64,000 nucleotides of DNA from Sipunculus nudus (lineage: Eukaryota > Annelida > Sipuncula > Golfingiida > Sipunculidae), in the NCBI GenBank assembly GCA_026874595.1, contig CM049313.1:64114159-64178158 (forward strand), in the 5' to 3' direction. The notes beneath the pieces were generated by a model. It made no database searches. It saw only the letters and a program-made list of their open reading frames with translations, and had not been told where the DNA came from. Below are positions 39,501 to 47,095 of the stretch, one piece after another. The position numbers were made by a program, and so were the translations under genes. Numbering within the stretch: position 1 is the first letter of the stretch; each line of letters opens with the position of its first letter.

Positions 39501-42500
39501 CTTAATACCTTCGAGATATTAATGAAAAACTTCATTTTTCAATTAAAAACCCATTGTTACACTTCAAGACTGCCTAATATCAAAACCACTGATCTGACTT
39601 TAATCATAAATAATATACATATTTTTCATTCTCTATGCACATGCCAGAATGATGTCAGTATTGCTTAATTGTTTTAAGTTATGGGCCCAAACATAATGCA
39701 CTTTGTAAAAAATCAAGAAATATATTTACTCCCTTAACAAGGGCATTGCTGAAGCTAGAGATTTTTTTGTCAGGGATGTAACATTTTTTAATCAAGATTC
39801 AATTGAATACCCAAAATTAGTTCTGAATTTTTCAGATTTTATAAGTTATTAGTATAAATATAAAATTAGTACCTTAAATTTTGCCCAACTGTGACCATGG
39901 CACGTTTGTTTCCCGTGAGCACTGTTGATATAATTTTCATATCATGCACACATAAGGATTTCAGCTTTTTAGTTTAGAAAGCTGAAAGAAATTGGCCAAA
40001 AATTGTAGCTTTTATTAATGTTTTTTATGAGACCCTGTCAGACTTTGGCTCTCTCCAGCCCCTCTTGAGTCACCTGTATGTTGACCTTGTTGACCTTTCA
40101 TCAAATTATGCACGCTTGAGGCGAGGCATACAGGAATCCAGGCAGCTTATGGCCAGCCACAGTTGATCCAGGTGTCCAACCTAACTCATGCATCTAGTAG
40201 TTTTAACCAACAACATAACAATAAACAATAAATTAATAAATTTTTTTTGGTTTTTAATAACAAATTAAAGAAAAATAGAAAAGGAATTTGTTAGTTTATA
40301 ATAACAGGAAATTAACTTACAGTTACTGATGATATAAGAATCTTGTATCAATGGGTAGAATGTCACATATTCCAAATAACACCATGCAGTCACCTATGGC
40401 ATTTTTCAGTTCAATTTTAATGATAAAGAAGTAAATCATATTATTCATTACTAATCATTAGGGATCATATGAAGGAAATTAATGATAGACAAAGAAGCAG
40501 TTGATAATATTAATCTAGATTCCTACTGTGTCTAGTGTGTACATTGATGTGAAATTAGTCCAAAATGAATTTTTTACAGTTATTTTTTAATATAAATAAA
40601 AGCCATAAAACCAGGTTCTTATGATCATTATTTAAATGTGTGAATTTTGTATATTCTGGATTCTCAACATCATTGTTTGGTGAAAACTGAATAAATACCA
40701 GACATGGTGCGAATACTTTGTAATTGTATTTAAATACGAATATGATTATATACTCCATTATAAAATTTCTTGCATAAAGAATGGGAATTCAGGTAAAAAT
40801 GAAAGTATATGAATACTCGTGCAAATACTTTCAAAATGTATTCATGAGTGCATTCATGAATATATTCTTTAATATTATTTTAATAATCATATCAGTTATA
40901 TTTCATTTTAAAAAATCATATGATTCTCTTATTATTTTTAATAAAAATTATATTTGGGACAATATTTGTAATTTTTTTTTAAAAATAGTTAAACTCTTAT
41001 ATTATATGTTCTGCTTATAAGTTATATGGACAAGTCAAAATCTGTGTGACAATAGTACTCCATTTGTTAATAAAATAAATGAAATCAATCCTCTTCCCTG
41101 TCTCCAAAGGTACTATCAAAATCATACATAAGCTAAACAACAACAACTCATAATACAGCTTATATTTATTACCACACAAAACCAGCATGTGCCTCATTTC
41201 TAAATAATATTTTTTTATCATATATAACAGCTGAGCGTCGTGACCCATAGGTCCCTTGTTTTTCATCTTAAATGTTAGATTTCAGACAACTGCTGATGCT
41301 CTCTACGTTACAGGTAATATCTTGCTAATCTTTTATTATATCTGTACCAATTTTTCAAAAGATATTTCAGAGAGGGTTTGCTTTATTGGAAATGATTTGA
41401 ACTGAAAATAAAAAAATATGCAATAGGTTTTACATAACAAAACTTAGTAAATGAAGGAGTTTCAAATGTCAGTCTCAACTGGGCCTGAGTGGCCCTCTGA
41501 GTAGCAAGCTTTTGTGTCCATTGAATATTTACCTGGCTACTTTAAAGGGTAATGTTTAATAGACGATTTGGATTTACACATGTAAAGGTTCCTACTACAA
41601 CTATGACAGCAGTAGAAGTTACCACTACAATAGTATCCATAGTGACCAGCTGGCTGGCCACTGGTTTCTGAAAGCCTCGGGAATCCCTGATGACAGTGTA
41701 AGTAATTTTATTAACATGCAATTTTGATACTTCACTTAATAATTTCCACAGTCATTGTTATTTTTTTAGATTAGGCAAACATTTAAAATTCATTATATTG
41801 TCATTTAACAGATTTACCTACAAGCAGGTTCACTTCTTTTAATTTAGCATTTGTTGGGCCAGTTTTCTTGCAGAAAAAAAATTTTTTTTGTTTATATTTC
41901 CACAAGAATCATGAATTTATTAAAAATTTTATTAATATTTAATAATATTTAAACCAAAAATTAAATTAATTAAAATATAGTGATTTGCTACATCCTAGTG
42001 TAAACATATGTGCTACATGAACCCTTAAAACACTCATTCAGGGGTTATTTTTGCTTGGATTTACACCAAATTTGAGCATCTCGGAAATTTTCACAATACC
42101 AACCTTTATGATAAATTATAAAAAAAACATCTGTGATACTGTTATTCCAATATCTTGCCTACACAAGCACACACACACAGAGAATTGAATGAAAACAATT
42201 ACCATTGCTTTGGGCACGTTAATAAGCTGCAAGCTATTAGTTTGACACTCTTTACTCTGCAGTGATGTCAACAACAAGAAAACCCCTGTGACAAGAAATT
42301 ATTAATCTAAATAAAAGCTATCTGTGACACTGTCAGCAACAGATTTTCAGTAAAGAATAAACACAAATACTGCTAGATTTAAGTGAAAATTGCACTGGTC
42401 TCCTGAATGTGATGCTCCTGTCACATAATGTAAGAGCATGTGGTTTATGTTTACCAGAGCTATTAGAAACAAGATTTAATACAGTTGCTTGGTGCAGTGC

Positions 42501-45500
42501 TTCCTATGTGATTCAGCCATAATTAAAAATCCCGGAACTGCATAAATGGATAACGTACCAGAAGAAAATGAAATTTAATAAAAATTGAATAAATTGAGTC
42601 AAGATCACAATTTTTGTTAAGATTTACTATTTGCTAAAGATGTTCATTTCAAGTGTTCTTGAAACCACAGTGAAATTATATTATTCATTAAATTCTTCTG
42701 TGTTATGAAAGACATTCTATGGGTTCTTGAAATATTGAATGATACTCTTAATTACCGGTAAAAACAAAAATCCTGTATAATCATTGCAGATCTTCACTAT
42801 TAAGCACCTTTCTGAGGATATCACTGCTTCCTTTTAGCCAACATTTTGATTCTGAACATTTCTTCTACAGGTATTTCCAAAAGATAATGTGATAAAAACC
42901 CTCCATACTATCTTTGAGTACAACGTGATGACCTTCTGTGGAGGCACCATGGGAGCTATTAACGGCATGAGACCCAACAAAACCAAAGACACGACCAGTA
43001 TACAGTCAGAGGAGTTCTGGACCGGGGTTATATACTCCCTGGCAGCCACAATGATACAAGAGGTAAGTCAAAAACATTACCAAACAAAACCAGACAACAC
43101 AACCTGTATATGATGGGACCAGGTTCTAGACCAGGGTTTGAGATAAGTCACAATCACTGCCACCCAGTTATAAGGTCAGATAAATAGTAAAACAATTGAA
43201 TAAGAATAAATTATAGGTACTACACAGCCCAGTGATTTCCAGTTGAAACCATTTCAGAGCCTCAAACACAAAATGGGAAATCTCAGCAGAAACTCAAATA
43301 TGCTCTTTTTTTATGTGCCCATCTTTGACGGGATGCATTATGGTATACCCATGGTCGTCCATCTGTCTGTTGTCCATCCATTAACTTTTAGTGTCACTGC
43401 GATAACTTACCAGGGTTTTGATGGATTTTCACAAAACTCACCATAACTTCTTACCATTATCTCAGCAGGGTCCAATTATAGGCAAAATCCATGTATATTT
43501 AATGAGGTCAGAGGGAACATAGCATATTTGTTGTGTCACCGCAATAACTTACCACAGTTATTTTTGGAAGGATTTTGATGAAACTCAATAGAAATATTTA
43601 CTAGTGTAATATATCACCTCAGTTAAATTGCTGTTAAATTCCACAGATATTTAATTATTCATCATACTTTGGAGCAATGAGATGACTAAGCAACCCTGAT
43701 GAAATTTCATGAAACTCATTTTAAACATTAATCAAAAAGGTTTCTCCTTTGTATTAAATTCTTGGCAAAAGTCATGGATATTTAATGAGGTCATTAGGCA
43801 TACAACAGGCTTATTATGCACCCTTGTGGTGCTCTTGTTCACACGTTTTGACTTCCGTGTTATACCTGAGCCAGTGCTTACAGAAACCTTACATCCAGAA
43901 GGTTTCATTATAACATCATTTTCATTGTATGGTTACCTTCAGCCTTATTCAGTAGACAGTCCCACTATTGGGCCATGGACCTACCCCTACAAAAAACAGT
44001 TACTGTGAAGGACGAAGGTAACGGGGTAGTCTTGTATCACAAAGTTGCCCGTCTCCTCTTACCTAACACTTTCACTTCTGGTCTTGAGTCTGTTCATTCT
44101 TTTCTCAGCAACCTGGACAAGCATACCCCCACAAACACGGAATTAATCTGTCTACATTTGATTGCTGCTCATGACCACCATCCATCCAATCTTGTGTTCA
44201 TAGGGTTTACCCGTGATGTAAAGACTTGGGAGTAATAGAGCAGAATACTGTCTATGCAGGACGCAAACCCACACGACCTTGAGGTCACAAGTCGAGTGCC
44301 ACCATCATGCTTTGAACCATTGCGTAAAAAGTAACCCTTTCCTCTACAAAAGTGTTGCTGTTTATTTTAACTCTTCTCACAATCTGTCCAGTGAAATCCC
44401 TCAGCTTTTGTCCTGCAGCATGAGGTATTTCATGGGGTACCTAAAAAATGGTACGCTCCCGAGGCAGCGGAAATCTTACGCTTCTAAAGAAGCTACTGAT
44501 TTTCACGCTGCCAGCTTTGACCGTTTATAATATATTTAGACACCAGATGGCGGCTCGTTGTCCGTTGAACAAAATGTGCATATGATGTGACAAGCAGCCA
44601 ACCAGATGCCAATAAACAAACAAGCATCCCGGCTCCGCCCAAAGCTGCGCTTCAAGAGCCGTTTGAAGACAAGTTTACGTTCGAATTTTAATTGCTCCCT
44701 CTGCATTCTCGCATCATCGACAGATTCGATACTGACAGTATGACTGTGTTAGCATAGCCATGTGTCTGGTGTCTGCAGACCTGAAACCAGCCAGCGAGGT
44801 GTCCACGCAGCCTTTGTTGTTACATTTCGTTTTAATTCACCGACCGGGCATCCTATGTGCCCAAGGCCCTAAGTAAACCACGTCTGTGGCAATTCTCTCT
44901 GAGCCTGTGGTCCGTTCTTACGGTTACCAGGGCGATGAGCTGTCACTCAAAACGAAATGAACATGATTGGCTCCGTGTATTCCTCGCTTGGCCTTGTCTT
45001 CCAGCACAAGGTCTCATCTGATTGGAAAAAAATACAGTGCTCTCCTCTGGTGTAGCAATTCAGGATACGAGGTCATAACAAACAGCGCTTACGATTTAGG
45101 AAGTAGGTCTATAGTTAAAGCACTGTGAAAAGAGCGTAAAAAAATGGTTAAACTACATTACATAGGAACCCCGCCTTGCGACCACCCCGCACTCCCCACA
45201 ATTACGACCACTATTTTTGGTCTCAAATACACTATCCAGGTAACTAAGAGTTTCACAAATACGATCACCCCCAAATTACAACCACTTTGGTCAGTCCCCA
45301 AGGTGGTCGTAATTGTGGGGTTCCACTGTAATAAGACTTTTGTATCTCTGGACAATCTTGTGATCATTAAGTGAAACACATCATGTATAAAACACATCAT
45401 ATAAAACATTCATACTAAATAGTTTCTTTGTATGTCCTCCTGAATTGGAATAGACTACTAACATTATAACCAGTATTTTCACTGCATTGAGCTTAAATAT

Positions 45501-45869
45501 GATTTGCTACTGTTTACTCAAACTCAGAGATATTTAAAATCATGTAAAATTGTTCAAAATTTGAATACTAGTTCATGCAGAGAGGCAAAATTGTTATTAC
45601 TGTAAATAACAATAATGTCTTCCAAGGTGATGCATTGTGACAGACATAACACAAGTTTACTTCTGTTTTTCCAGGGTCTTGTGGAGATGGGTTTTCAAAC
45701 AGCCTATGGAAGCTACCACACTTGTTACAACCGGTTTGGGCTGGCTTTCCAGACGCCCGAAGCTTACTTTGAGGAGAGACAGTTCCGTTCATTAGGATAC
45801 ATGAGGCCATTGGCTATTTGGGCAATTCAGTTTGCTATAGAAAAGTTCCAGCCTCATTGGCTCACATGA
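6407..45869 (+). CDS. GBA2: Non-lysosomal glucosylceramidase, complete 17-exon gene (first copy)
   Basis: Seen: 17 exons join in frame into 834 codons plus TGA: 6407-6576, 9806-9894, 10170-10285, 11712-11936, 14169-14408, 15828-15930, 20956-21109, 21273-21398, 32470-32639, 33501-33605, 34890-34997, 35488-35639, 36386-36492, 38209-38351, 41588-41697, 42871-43062, 45675-45869. Known: GBA2 (GH116) cleaves glucosylceramide to glucose and ceramide on the cytosolic face of ER/Golgi membranes. The N-terminal beta-sandwich (GBA2_N) falls in about exons 2-8 and the (alpha/alpha)6 catalytic domain in exons 9-17. The nucleophile is E421 in the FNELYF motif. The acid/base is most likely D568 in VYRDY, from its spacing to the nucleophile in the human enzyme, with D610/D614 in DQTYD as alternatives. 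No signal peptide is visible, as expected for a cytosolic-face enzyme. The start is the first ATG of exon 1. The protein is somewhat shorter than human GBA2, mainly at the two ends. Confidence 0.95.
6577..8480. other. Intron 1 of GBA2, first part
   Basis: AT-rich intron. Contains an (AT)n run near 6668-6692 and a G-run near 7559-7571. No other feature recognised. Confidence 0.5.
8490..9320. mobile_element. Foldback repeat interrupted by a second MITE
   Basis: Arms of ~170-190 bp at about 8490-8660 and 9125-9320 are inverted copies of each other (TACAGACTGGTACATCATCT against AGATAATGTACCAGTCTGTA, among others). Between them lies a different foldback at 8661-9110 of the family seen at 3588-3940, with arms around TTTTGCTCTCTCTGCATTCC and GGAATGCAGAGGGAGCAAAA. 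The nested order implies the inner element inserted into the centre of the outer one. Confidence 0.6.
9806..9894 (+). CDS. GBA2: GBA2 exon 2 (residues 57-87)
   Basis: Acceptor TTTACAG and donor GTGAGT. Encodes the basic KRKEGKK stretch and VSWKPIYG. Phase 2 in, phase 1 out. Length is identical to exon 2 of the second copy. Confidence 0.93.
10170..10285 (+). CDS. GBA2: GBA2 exon 3 (residues 87-125)
   Basis: Encodes the glycine-rich [19 protein letters not shown] block, characteristic of the GH116 N-terminal domain, then [14 protein letters not shown]. Ends in phase 0 at GTAAGG. It differs at only two residues from the second copy. Confidence 0.95.
10740..11215. repeat. Dispersed repeat copy in intron 3
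   Basis: Shares AATCAGTTGTAATTTTATGA and TACATCATCTCAACTGATAT-type blocks with 8560-8660 and 34565-34670, and a CATCAACTGACCAATCATCA-like end with 34810-34840. Same family as the outer foldback at 8490-9320. Confidence 0.5.
11221..11460 (+). mobile_element. tRNA-derived SINE
   Basis: Contains a pol III B-box (GGTTCGATCC, 11275-11284) inside a tRNA-like arm CCCGGGTTCGATCCCGG, followed by a conserved-looking GGGTTCCCCGGTTTCCTCC stretch and an AT-rich tail. A possible ATAAAT target duplication flanks it, interrupting the dispersed repeat. Not a functional tRNA: no complete cloverleaf. Confidence 0.65.
11712..11936 (+). CDS. GBA2: GBA2 exon 4 (residues 126-200)
   Basis: Phase 0 on both sides. 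Encodes [13 protein letters not shown], the W/Y-rich [18 protein letters not shown] and [11 protein letters not shown], all conserved in order in GBA2 proteins. Acceptor follows a T-run; donor is GTAAGA. Confidence 0.95.
11937..14168. other. Intron 4, with a duplicated ~60-bp segment
   Basis: A segment beginning CTGTCAAGAGAGAAACGAGA occurs at about 13408-13462 and again at 13678-13734 with few changes, each near a GAAACTGAAGCTT-like or GAAAACTGAAGCTT stretch. This may mark the ends of an unclassified element. The rest of the intron shows nothing recognised. Confidence 0.4.
14169..14408 (+). CDS. GBA2: GBA2 exon 5 (residues 201-280)
   Basis: Encodes [16 protein letters not shown] and [12 protein letters not shown], strands of the beta-sandwich domain. 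80 codons in phase 0. The donor GTGAAA is weak, but joining to exon 6 here gives the same residue spacing as vertebrate GBA2. Confidence 0.93.
14409..15587. other. Intron 5, first part
   Basis: AT-rich intron. A TTCATTACAT...CTCT.CATGGAGG motif is present twice near 15170 and 15215. Nothing else recognised. Confidence 0.4.
15588..15800. repeat. Three imperfect ~75-80-bp tandem units in intron 5
   Basis: TTGTTATATTTAC-like, TTAGAATTTGTTA-like and AGAAAATTCCAAAACAT-like motifs recur in the same order three times; the third unit is shortened. Non-coding. Confidence 0.55.
15828..15930 (+). CDS. GBA2: GBA2 exon 6 (residues 281-315), followed by a GC donor
   Basis: Encodes [20 protein letters not shown]. 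The exon ends AAAG and the intron begins GCAAGT, a GC-AG intron. The nearest GT, four bases on, would give a stop codon after joining exon 7, so the GC donor is required by the frame. Confidence 0.9.
16335..17880. other. Intron 6 region with CpG-richer patch
   Basis: Begins with an ACAGTGAAACCTC stretch resembling a pogo-type terminal repeat. A TGTAGATTCAG...TTCGTGGTTTT stretch near 16673 reappears inverted near 19660-19745, suggesting a MITE pair. From about 16800 to 17560 the sequence is noticeably richer in CpG than the rest of the intron. It contains a ~29-bp direct duplication (CCGATACATCGGCT, near 16961 and 16989) and an octamer ATGCAAAT near 17354. Confidence 0.4.
17895..19657 (+). mobile_element. 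Hairpin-ended (CCGT)n element, intron 6
   Basis: Starts TTTTTAGCTCAGCTGAC with a 12-bp stem hairpin (11 of 12 paired, TATAA loop), followed by TCCGTCCGTC microsatellite. Ends CAGCTGAGCACAGTGACCC then CCCTTGTT. The CAGCTGAGC end is complementary to the GCTCAGCTG of the start. The first ~620 bp match the copies at 21771, 28976, 38600 and 54692; the remainder differs. Non-coding; Helitron-like family inferred. Confidence 0.75.
19811..20649 (+). mobile_element. Helitron-like non-autonomous element, short copy
   Basis: Begins with a hairpin (GTATCC/GGATAC, 19811-19832) and a short CCG-repeat, as in the larger element at 23079. Ends with a 6-bp stem hairpin (TAGTCG/CGACTA, 20621-20637) eight bases before CTAG at 20646-20649. 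TT flanks both ends. The hairpin-then-CTRR terminus is the Helitron hallmark. The body contains degenerate sentences such as GGTGGCGCCACC but no long tandem array. Confidence 0.65.
20956..21109 (+). CDS. GBA2: GBA2 exon 7 (residues 315-366)
   Basis: Acceptor CTTCAG and donor GTACAG. Encodes SAVCVQSQV and [13 protein letters not shown], a conserved GBA2 stretch. Phase 1 in, phase 2 out. Confidence 0.92.
21273..21398 (+). CDS. GBA2: GBA2 exon 8 (residues 366-408)
   Basis: Encodes [19 protein letters not shown] and the acidic/aromatic linker [13 protein letters not shown] before the catalytic domain. It follows intron 7 of only 163 bp. Donor is GTAATT, phase 2. Confidence 0.92.
23079..28000 (+). 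mobile_element. Helitron-like element with ~288-bp tandem core
   Basis: Start: hairpin GTATCCCC/GGGGATAC (23079-23105), then ACCGGT and (CCG)n. End: GTCTGGGGATAC (27958-27969), inverted match to the first 12 bases, then hairpin GGCACC-TGC-GGTGCC (27973-27987), nine bases and CTAG (27997-28000). The insertion site is known because sibling host elements read GATTTAATTTTCACAG uninterrupted; only two extra T are gained, so no longer target duplication. The CTAG end after a hairpin is diagnostic of Helitrons; TT context suggests the Helentron branch. No replicase or helicase is encoded, so it is non-autonomous. Confidence 0.8.
23740..27860 (+). repeat. ~288-bp tandem array rich in AGGTCA half-sites
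   Basis: About 14 units of 287-290 bp. Each unit carries AGGTCAAAGGTCAAGGTCA and a second AGGTCACAAGGTCAAAGG block. The first block occurs about 15 times (near 23751, 24041, 24331, 24618, 24906, 25193 and on to 27787). Blocks near 24110-25260 recur almost unchanged ~1152 bp later, a four-unit higher-order repeat. Short open frames in the units on both strands are incidental. Confidence 0.85.
28976..31590 (+). mobile_element. Hairpin-ended (CCGT)n element, full length
   Basis: Starts with the TTTTTAGCTCAGCTGAC hairpin, has the (CCGT)n run, two related ~660-bp internal units (to about 29590 and 30250), a unique AT-rich right half, and ends CAGCTGAGCGTCATGACCC...CCCTTGTT. About 2.6 kb and collinear with 38600-41260 and 54692-57329. 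Confidence 0.8.
31591..32469. other. End of intron 8, no recognised feature
   Basis: AT-rich intronic sequence before exon 9. No repeat or coding signal recognised. Confidence 0.4.
32470..32639 (+). CDS. GBA2: GBA2 exon 9 (residues 408-465), catalytic nucleophile
   Basis: Encodes [20 protein letters not shown]. The glutamate of FNELYF (E421) corresponds to the GH116 nucleophile (human E527). The exon also carries YGRFAYLEG. It is separated from exon 8 by an 11-kb repeat-filled intron. Confidence 0.95.
32640..33500. other. Intron 9, no recognised feature
   Basis: AT-rich intron; no repeat family of this window was recognised in it. Confidence 0.4.
33501..33605 (+). CDS. GBA2: GBA2 exon 10 (residues 465-500)
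   Basis: Encodes [19 protein letters not shown], a signature block of the catalytic domain. Phase 1 on both sides; donor GTGAGG. Confidence 0.95.
33606..34490. other. Intron 10, first part, no recognised feature
   Basis: AT-rich, with loosely repeated GTAACTTTTCA/CAGTTACTTTT words near 33790-33920. Nothing classified. Confidence 0.35.
34500..34860. repeat. Dispersed repeat copy in intron 10
   Basis: Collinear blocks with 10855-11215: AATCAGTTGTAATTTTATGA, a TAGACTGGTACATC block, and a CTGCATCAACCAAGCAATCA-like end. Same family as the outer foldback near 8490-9320. Confidence 0.5.
34890..34997 (+). CDS. GBA2: GBA2 exon 11 (residues 500-536)
   Basis: Encodes [21 protein letters not shown]; the PHDVGDP end is a conserved GH116 motif. 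Phase 1 on both sides; acceptor CTATGACAG. Confidence 0.95.
35488..35639 (+). CDS. GBA2: GBA2 exon 12 (residues 536-586), probable acid/base region
   Basis: Encodes [31 protein letters not shown] and [11 protein letters not shown]568 in YRDY is the likely acid/base by spacing. The donor is GTAGGT. The last ~60 coding bases and donor are repeated with a 101-bp period in the following intron. Confidence 0.94.
35580..35912 (+). repeat. 101-bp tandem copies of the GBA2 exon 12 end
   Basis: The exon 12 end with its donor (boundary 35639/35640) recurs with boundaries at 35740/35741 (GTATGT) and 35841/35842 (GTAAGT), exactly 101 bp apart, plus a fourth fragment near 35886-35912. The second and third copies keep an open 20-codon frame ([13 protein letters not shown]... 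then ...MYPKAK in the third). Using the nearest AG acceptors gives 58-nt exons that shift the frame, so these are probably not normal cassette exons. Confidence 0.85.
36150..36320. mobile_element. Probable DNA-transposon remnant in intron 12
   Basis: Begins ACAGTAAAACCCTTTTAATG, like Tc1/mariner-pogo terminal sequences, followed by repeated GACCACT words; a related GACCACC...GTGGTCAC stretch occurs near 48030-48090. No matching right end was fixed. Confidence 0.35.
36386..36492 (+). CDS. GBA2: GBA2 exon 13 (residues 587-622)
   Basis: Encodes [19 protein letters not shown], a conserved acidic loop plus DQTYDAW motif of GH116. Phase 0 in, phase 2 out; donor GTAAGA. Confidence 0.95.
36654..37632. 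mobile_element. Pogo-like MITE in intron 13
   Basis: The left end CAGTTAAACCTTGTTGTGTC and right end (reverse complement CAGTAAAACCTCGTTGAGTC) are terminal inverted repeats; TA precedes the left end. Internal TCGAA/TCAAA words recur near both ends. No intact transposase frame was found in the ~1-kb interior. Confidence 0.6.
37633..38208. other. End of intron 13, no recognised feature
   Basis: Intronic sequence before exon 14 with no recognised repeat or RNA. Confidence 0.35.
38209..38351 (+). CDS. GBA2: GBA2 exon 14 (residues 622-670)
   Basis: Encodes [18 protein letters not shown] and the helical segment to KKLWN. Phase 2 in, phase 1 out; donor GTGAGA. Confidence 0.94.
38600..41260 (+). 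mobile_element. Hairpin-ended (CCGT)n element, full length, intron 14
   Basis: Complete copy: 5' hairpin at 38600-38640, extended (CCGT)n to about 38715, two internal units, AT-rich right half, and the CAGCTGAGCGTCGTGACCC end near 41229-41260. Collinear with 28976-31590 and closest to 54692-57329. Confidence 0.8.
41588..41697 (+). CDS. GBA2: GBA2 exon 15 (residues 670-706)
   Basis: Encodes YYNYDSS and [14 protein letters not shown], both conserved in the GH116 catalytic domain. Phase 1 in, phase 0 out; donor GTAAGT. Confidence 0.94.
41698..42870. other. Intron 15, no recognised feature
   Basis: AT-rich intron with homopolymer runs. No repeat family of the window recognised. Confidence 0.4.
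42871..43062 (+). CDS. GBA2: GBA2 exon 16 (residues 707-770)
   Basis: Encodes [29 protein letters not shown], and [19 protein letters not shown]. Phase 0 on both sides. These blocks align in order with the C-terminal half of GBA2. Confidence 0.95.
43063..44640. other. Intron 16, first part, unclassified
   Basis: From about 43300 a loosely repeated pattern appears (AATGAGGTCA, GATTTTGATGAAACTC, CACCGCAATAACTTACCA), typical of a decayed tandem-repeat element. From about 43850 to 44560 the sequence is less AT-rich and open for 86 codons at 43975-44235 and 83 codons at 44279-44530, in different frames. The predicted peptides resemble nothing I recognise. Confidence 0.35.
44690..45060. mobile_element. 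Third copy of the foldback MITE family
   Basis: Contains TTGCTCCCTCTGCATTC at its left and the GAGCCTGTGG...GCTGTCACTCAAAACGAAAT centre that matches 8895-8960. GC-richer than the surrounding intron. Its right arm is less clear than in the other copies. Confidence 0.5.
45160..45330. mobile_element. Small foldback MITE in intron 16
   Basis: Ends CATAGGAACCCCGCCTTGCG and, in reverse complement, ACAGTGGAACCCCACAATTA. Internal CCACAATTACGACCA and TGGTCGTAATTGTGG also pair. About 170 bp, no coding capacity. Confidence 0.65.
45675..45869 (+). CDS. GBA2: GBA2 exon 17 (residues 771-834, stop)
   Basis: Encodes [10 protein letters not shown] and [13 protein letters not shown], the conserved C-terminal end, with TGA at 45867-45869. 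The tail after the last helix is short compared with the human enzyme. The polyadenylation site could not be fixed. Confidence 0.95.
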   Translation, partial: GLVEMGFQTAYGSYHTCYNRFGLAFQTPEAYFEERQFRSLGYMRPLAIWAIQFAIEKFQPHWLT

Positions 45870-46960
45870 TCACATCACATGACCAAGTCGCATGATCAGG
45901 ATCACCCAGGTAATAGGTGAAAGGGTCAAGGTCATCAGGAAGTCATGCTTCATGACATATAAATACCTACAGCTTCCTGAGGAATACAATCAAACTACAT
46001 GACATCTGCTATATTAAATATATAATGATTATTTATTTTCAAGTGGCATAATACTTAACCAACTGCAAAGATCTTTCTGCCCTACTGGCAGGAAGTTCCT
46101 CAATATAAAAGTCACATGTCATGACAGATGTAACAAATGGCACACAGACTGGCCAGAAATTTTGGTAATTTATCATACAAAAGAGGGGGGCCCTTCAGAC
46201 TACTAGAAATACTGTGACATGGTCCTTTTCAGTCATTTTTGTCACATATTTCAGGTTGTGTTGACCTGTCTATTTTCAGAAAGAACGGTCTGTGATAATG
46301 CAAGTTGGGACACTGCCATATGTCATGTGCAATAGGAAAGTTTTAGCAGTCTTAGCTGGTGCTAAATATAGGAAAAGTAAGGGCCCTTTTAGATCACTTG
46401 ATAAATGAAATCTGATTGAGATGTAGTGCCTCTTAAAAGCTTGTCATCTCAATTATCAAATGATGACCGAAAAAATGTGTACTTTTCAGATCTGATTTAG
46501 GCATGTTGCCAGATTAGGTATAGTCATCTTATACCTTGTCCACCCTTCATCATCAGTGACATTTTTCTGTGAGATCCATGACATTTATGTGAGATTTGTT
46601 ATGTTTTCCTAAGCATATTGATGTATATTATGTATGAACTCTCAGTTCAAACATATCGAGGCTCTGTACAATTAATCATATTGCTCATGAAAGGGTATAG
46701 TTCTCACTTGATCTTTTGTGTAAATGACCGATTATTGTATCATAGGCAGCAGGTAACAATAATTACTGAAAACACAGGAGAAACAATATATGGTAGCTTC
46801 AATTGTGAGCGATGTTCGCCTTGACTAAGCTATGCAACTATTGCAGGATAGCTCAGTAATTAGGGTAAATGTGCTCATCATTTATCTCATCTTCAGCTTC
46901 TCAGCTAAATAATTCTTCACTTTCCTTCAATCATCATATCACTTTTAATCTCTCTAATTA
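45870..46960. other. Downstream of first GBA2, probable 3' UTR then intergenic
   Basis: Follows the GBA2 stop. No unambiguous polyadenylation signal and cleavage context could be chosen; AATAAA near 47339 is one candidate. Nothing else recognised. Confidence 0.35.
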
Positions 46961-46963
46961 AAT

Positions 46964-47048
46964 CATATATATATATGATATATATATATATGTATATATA
47001 TGTATACACATATATATATATACATATATATATGTATATATATATATG

Positions 47049-47089
<41 letters not shown>

Positions 47090-47095
47090 TTATGT
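46964..47095. repeat. (TATA/TATATG)n microsatellite
   Basis: About 130 bp of alternating TA with ATG/CAT interruptions. Open stretches of I, Y and C residues in it are artefacts of the repeat. Confidence 0.9.
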
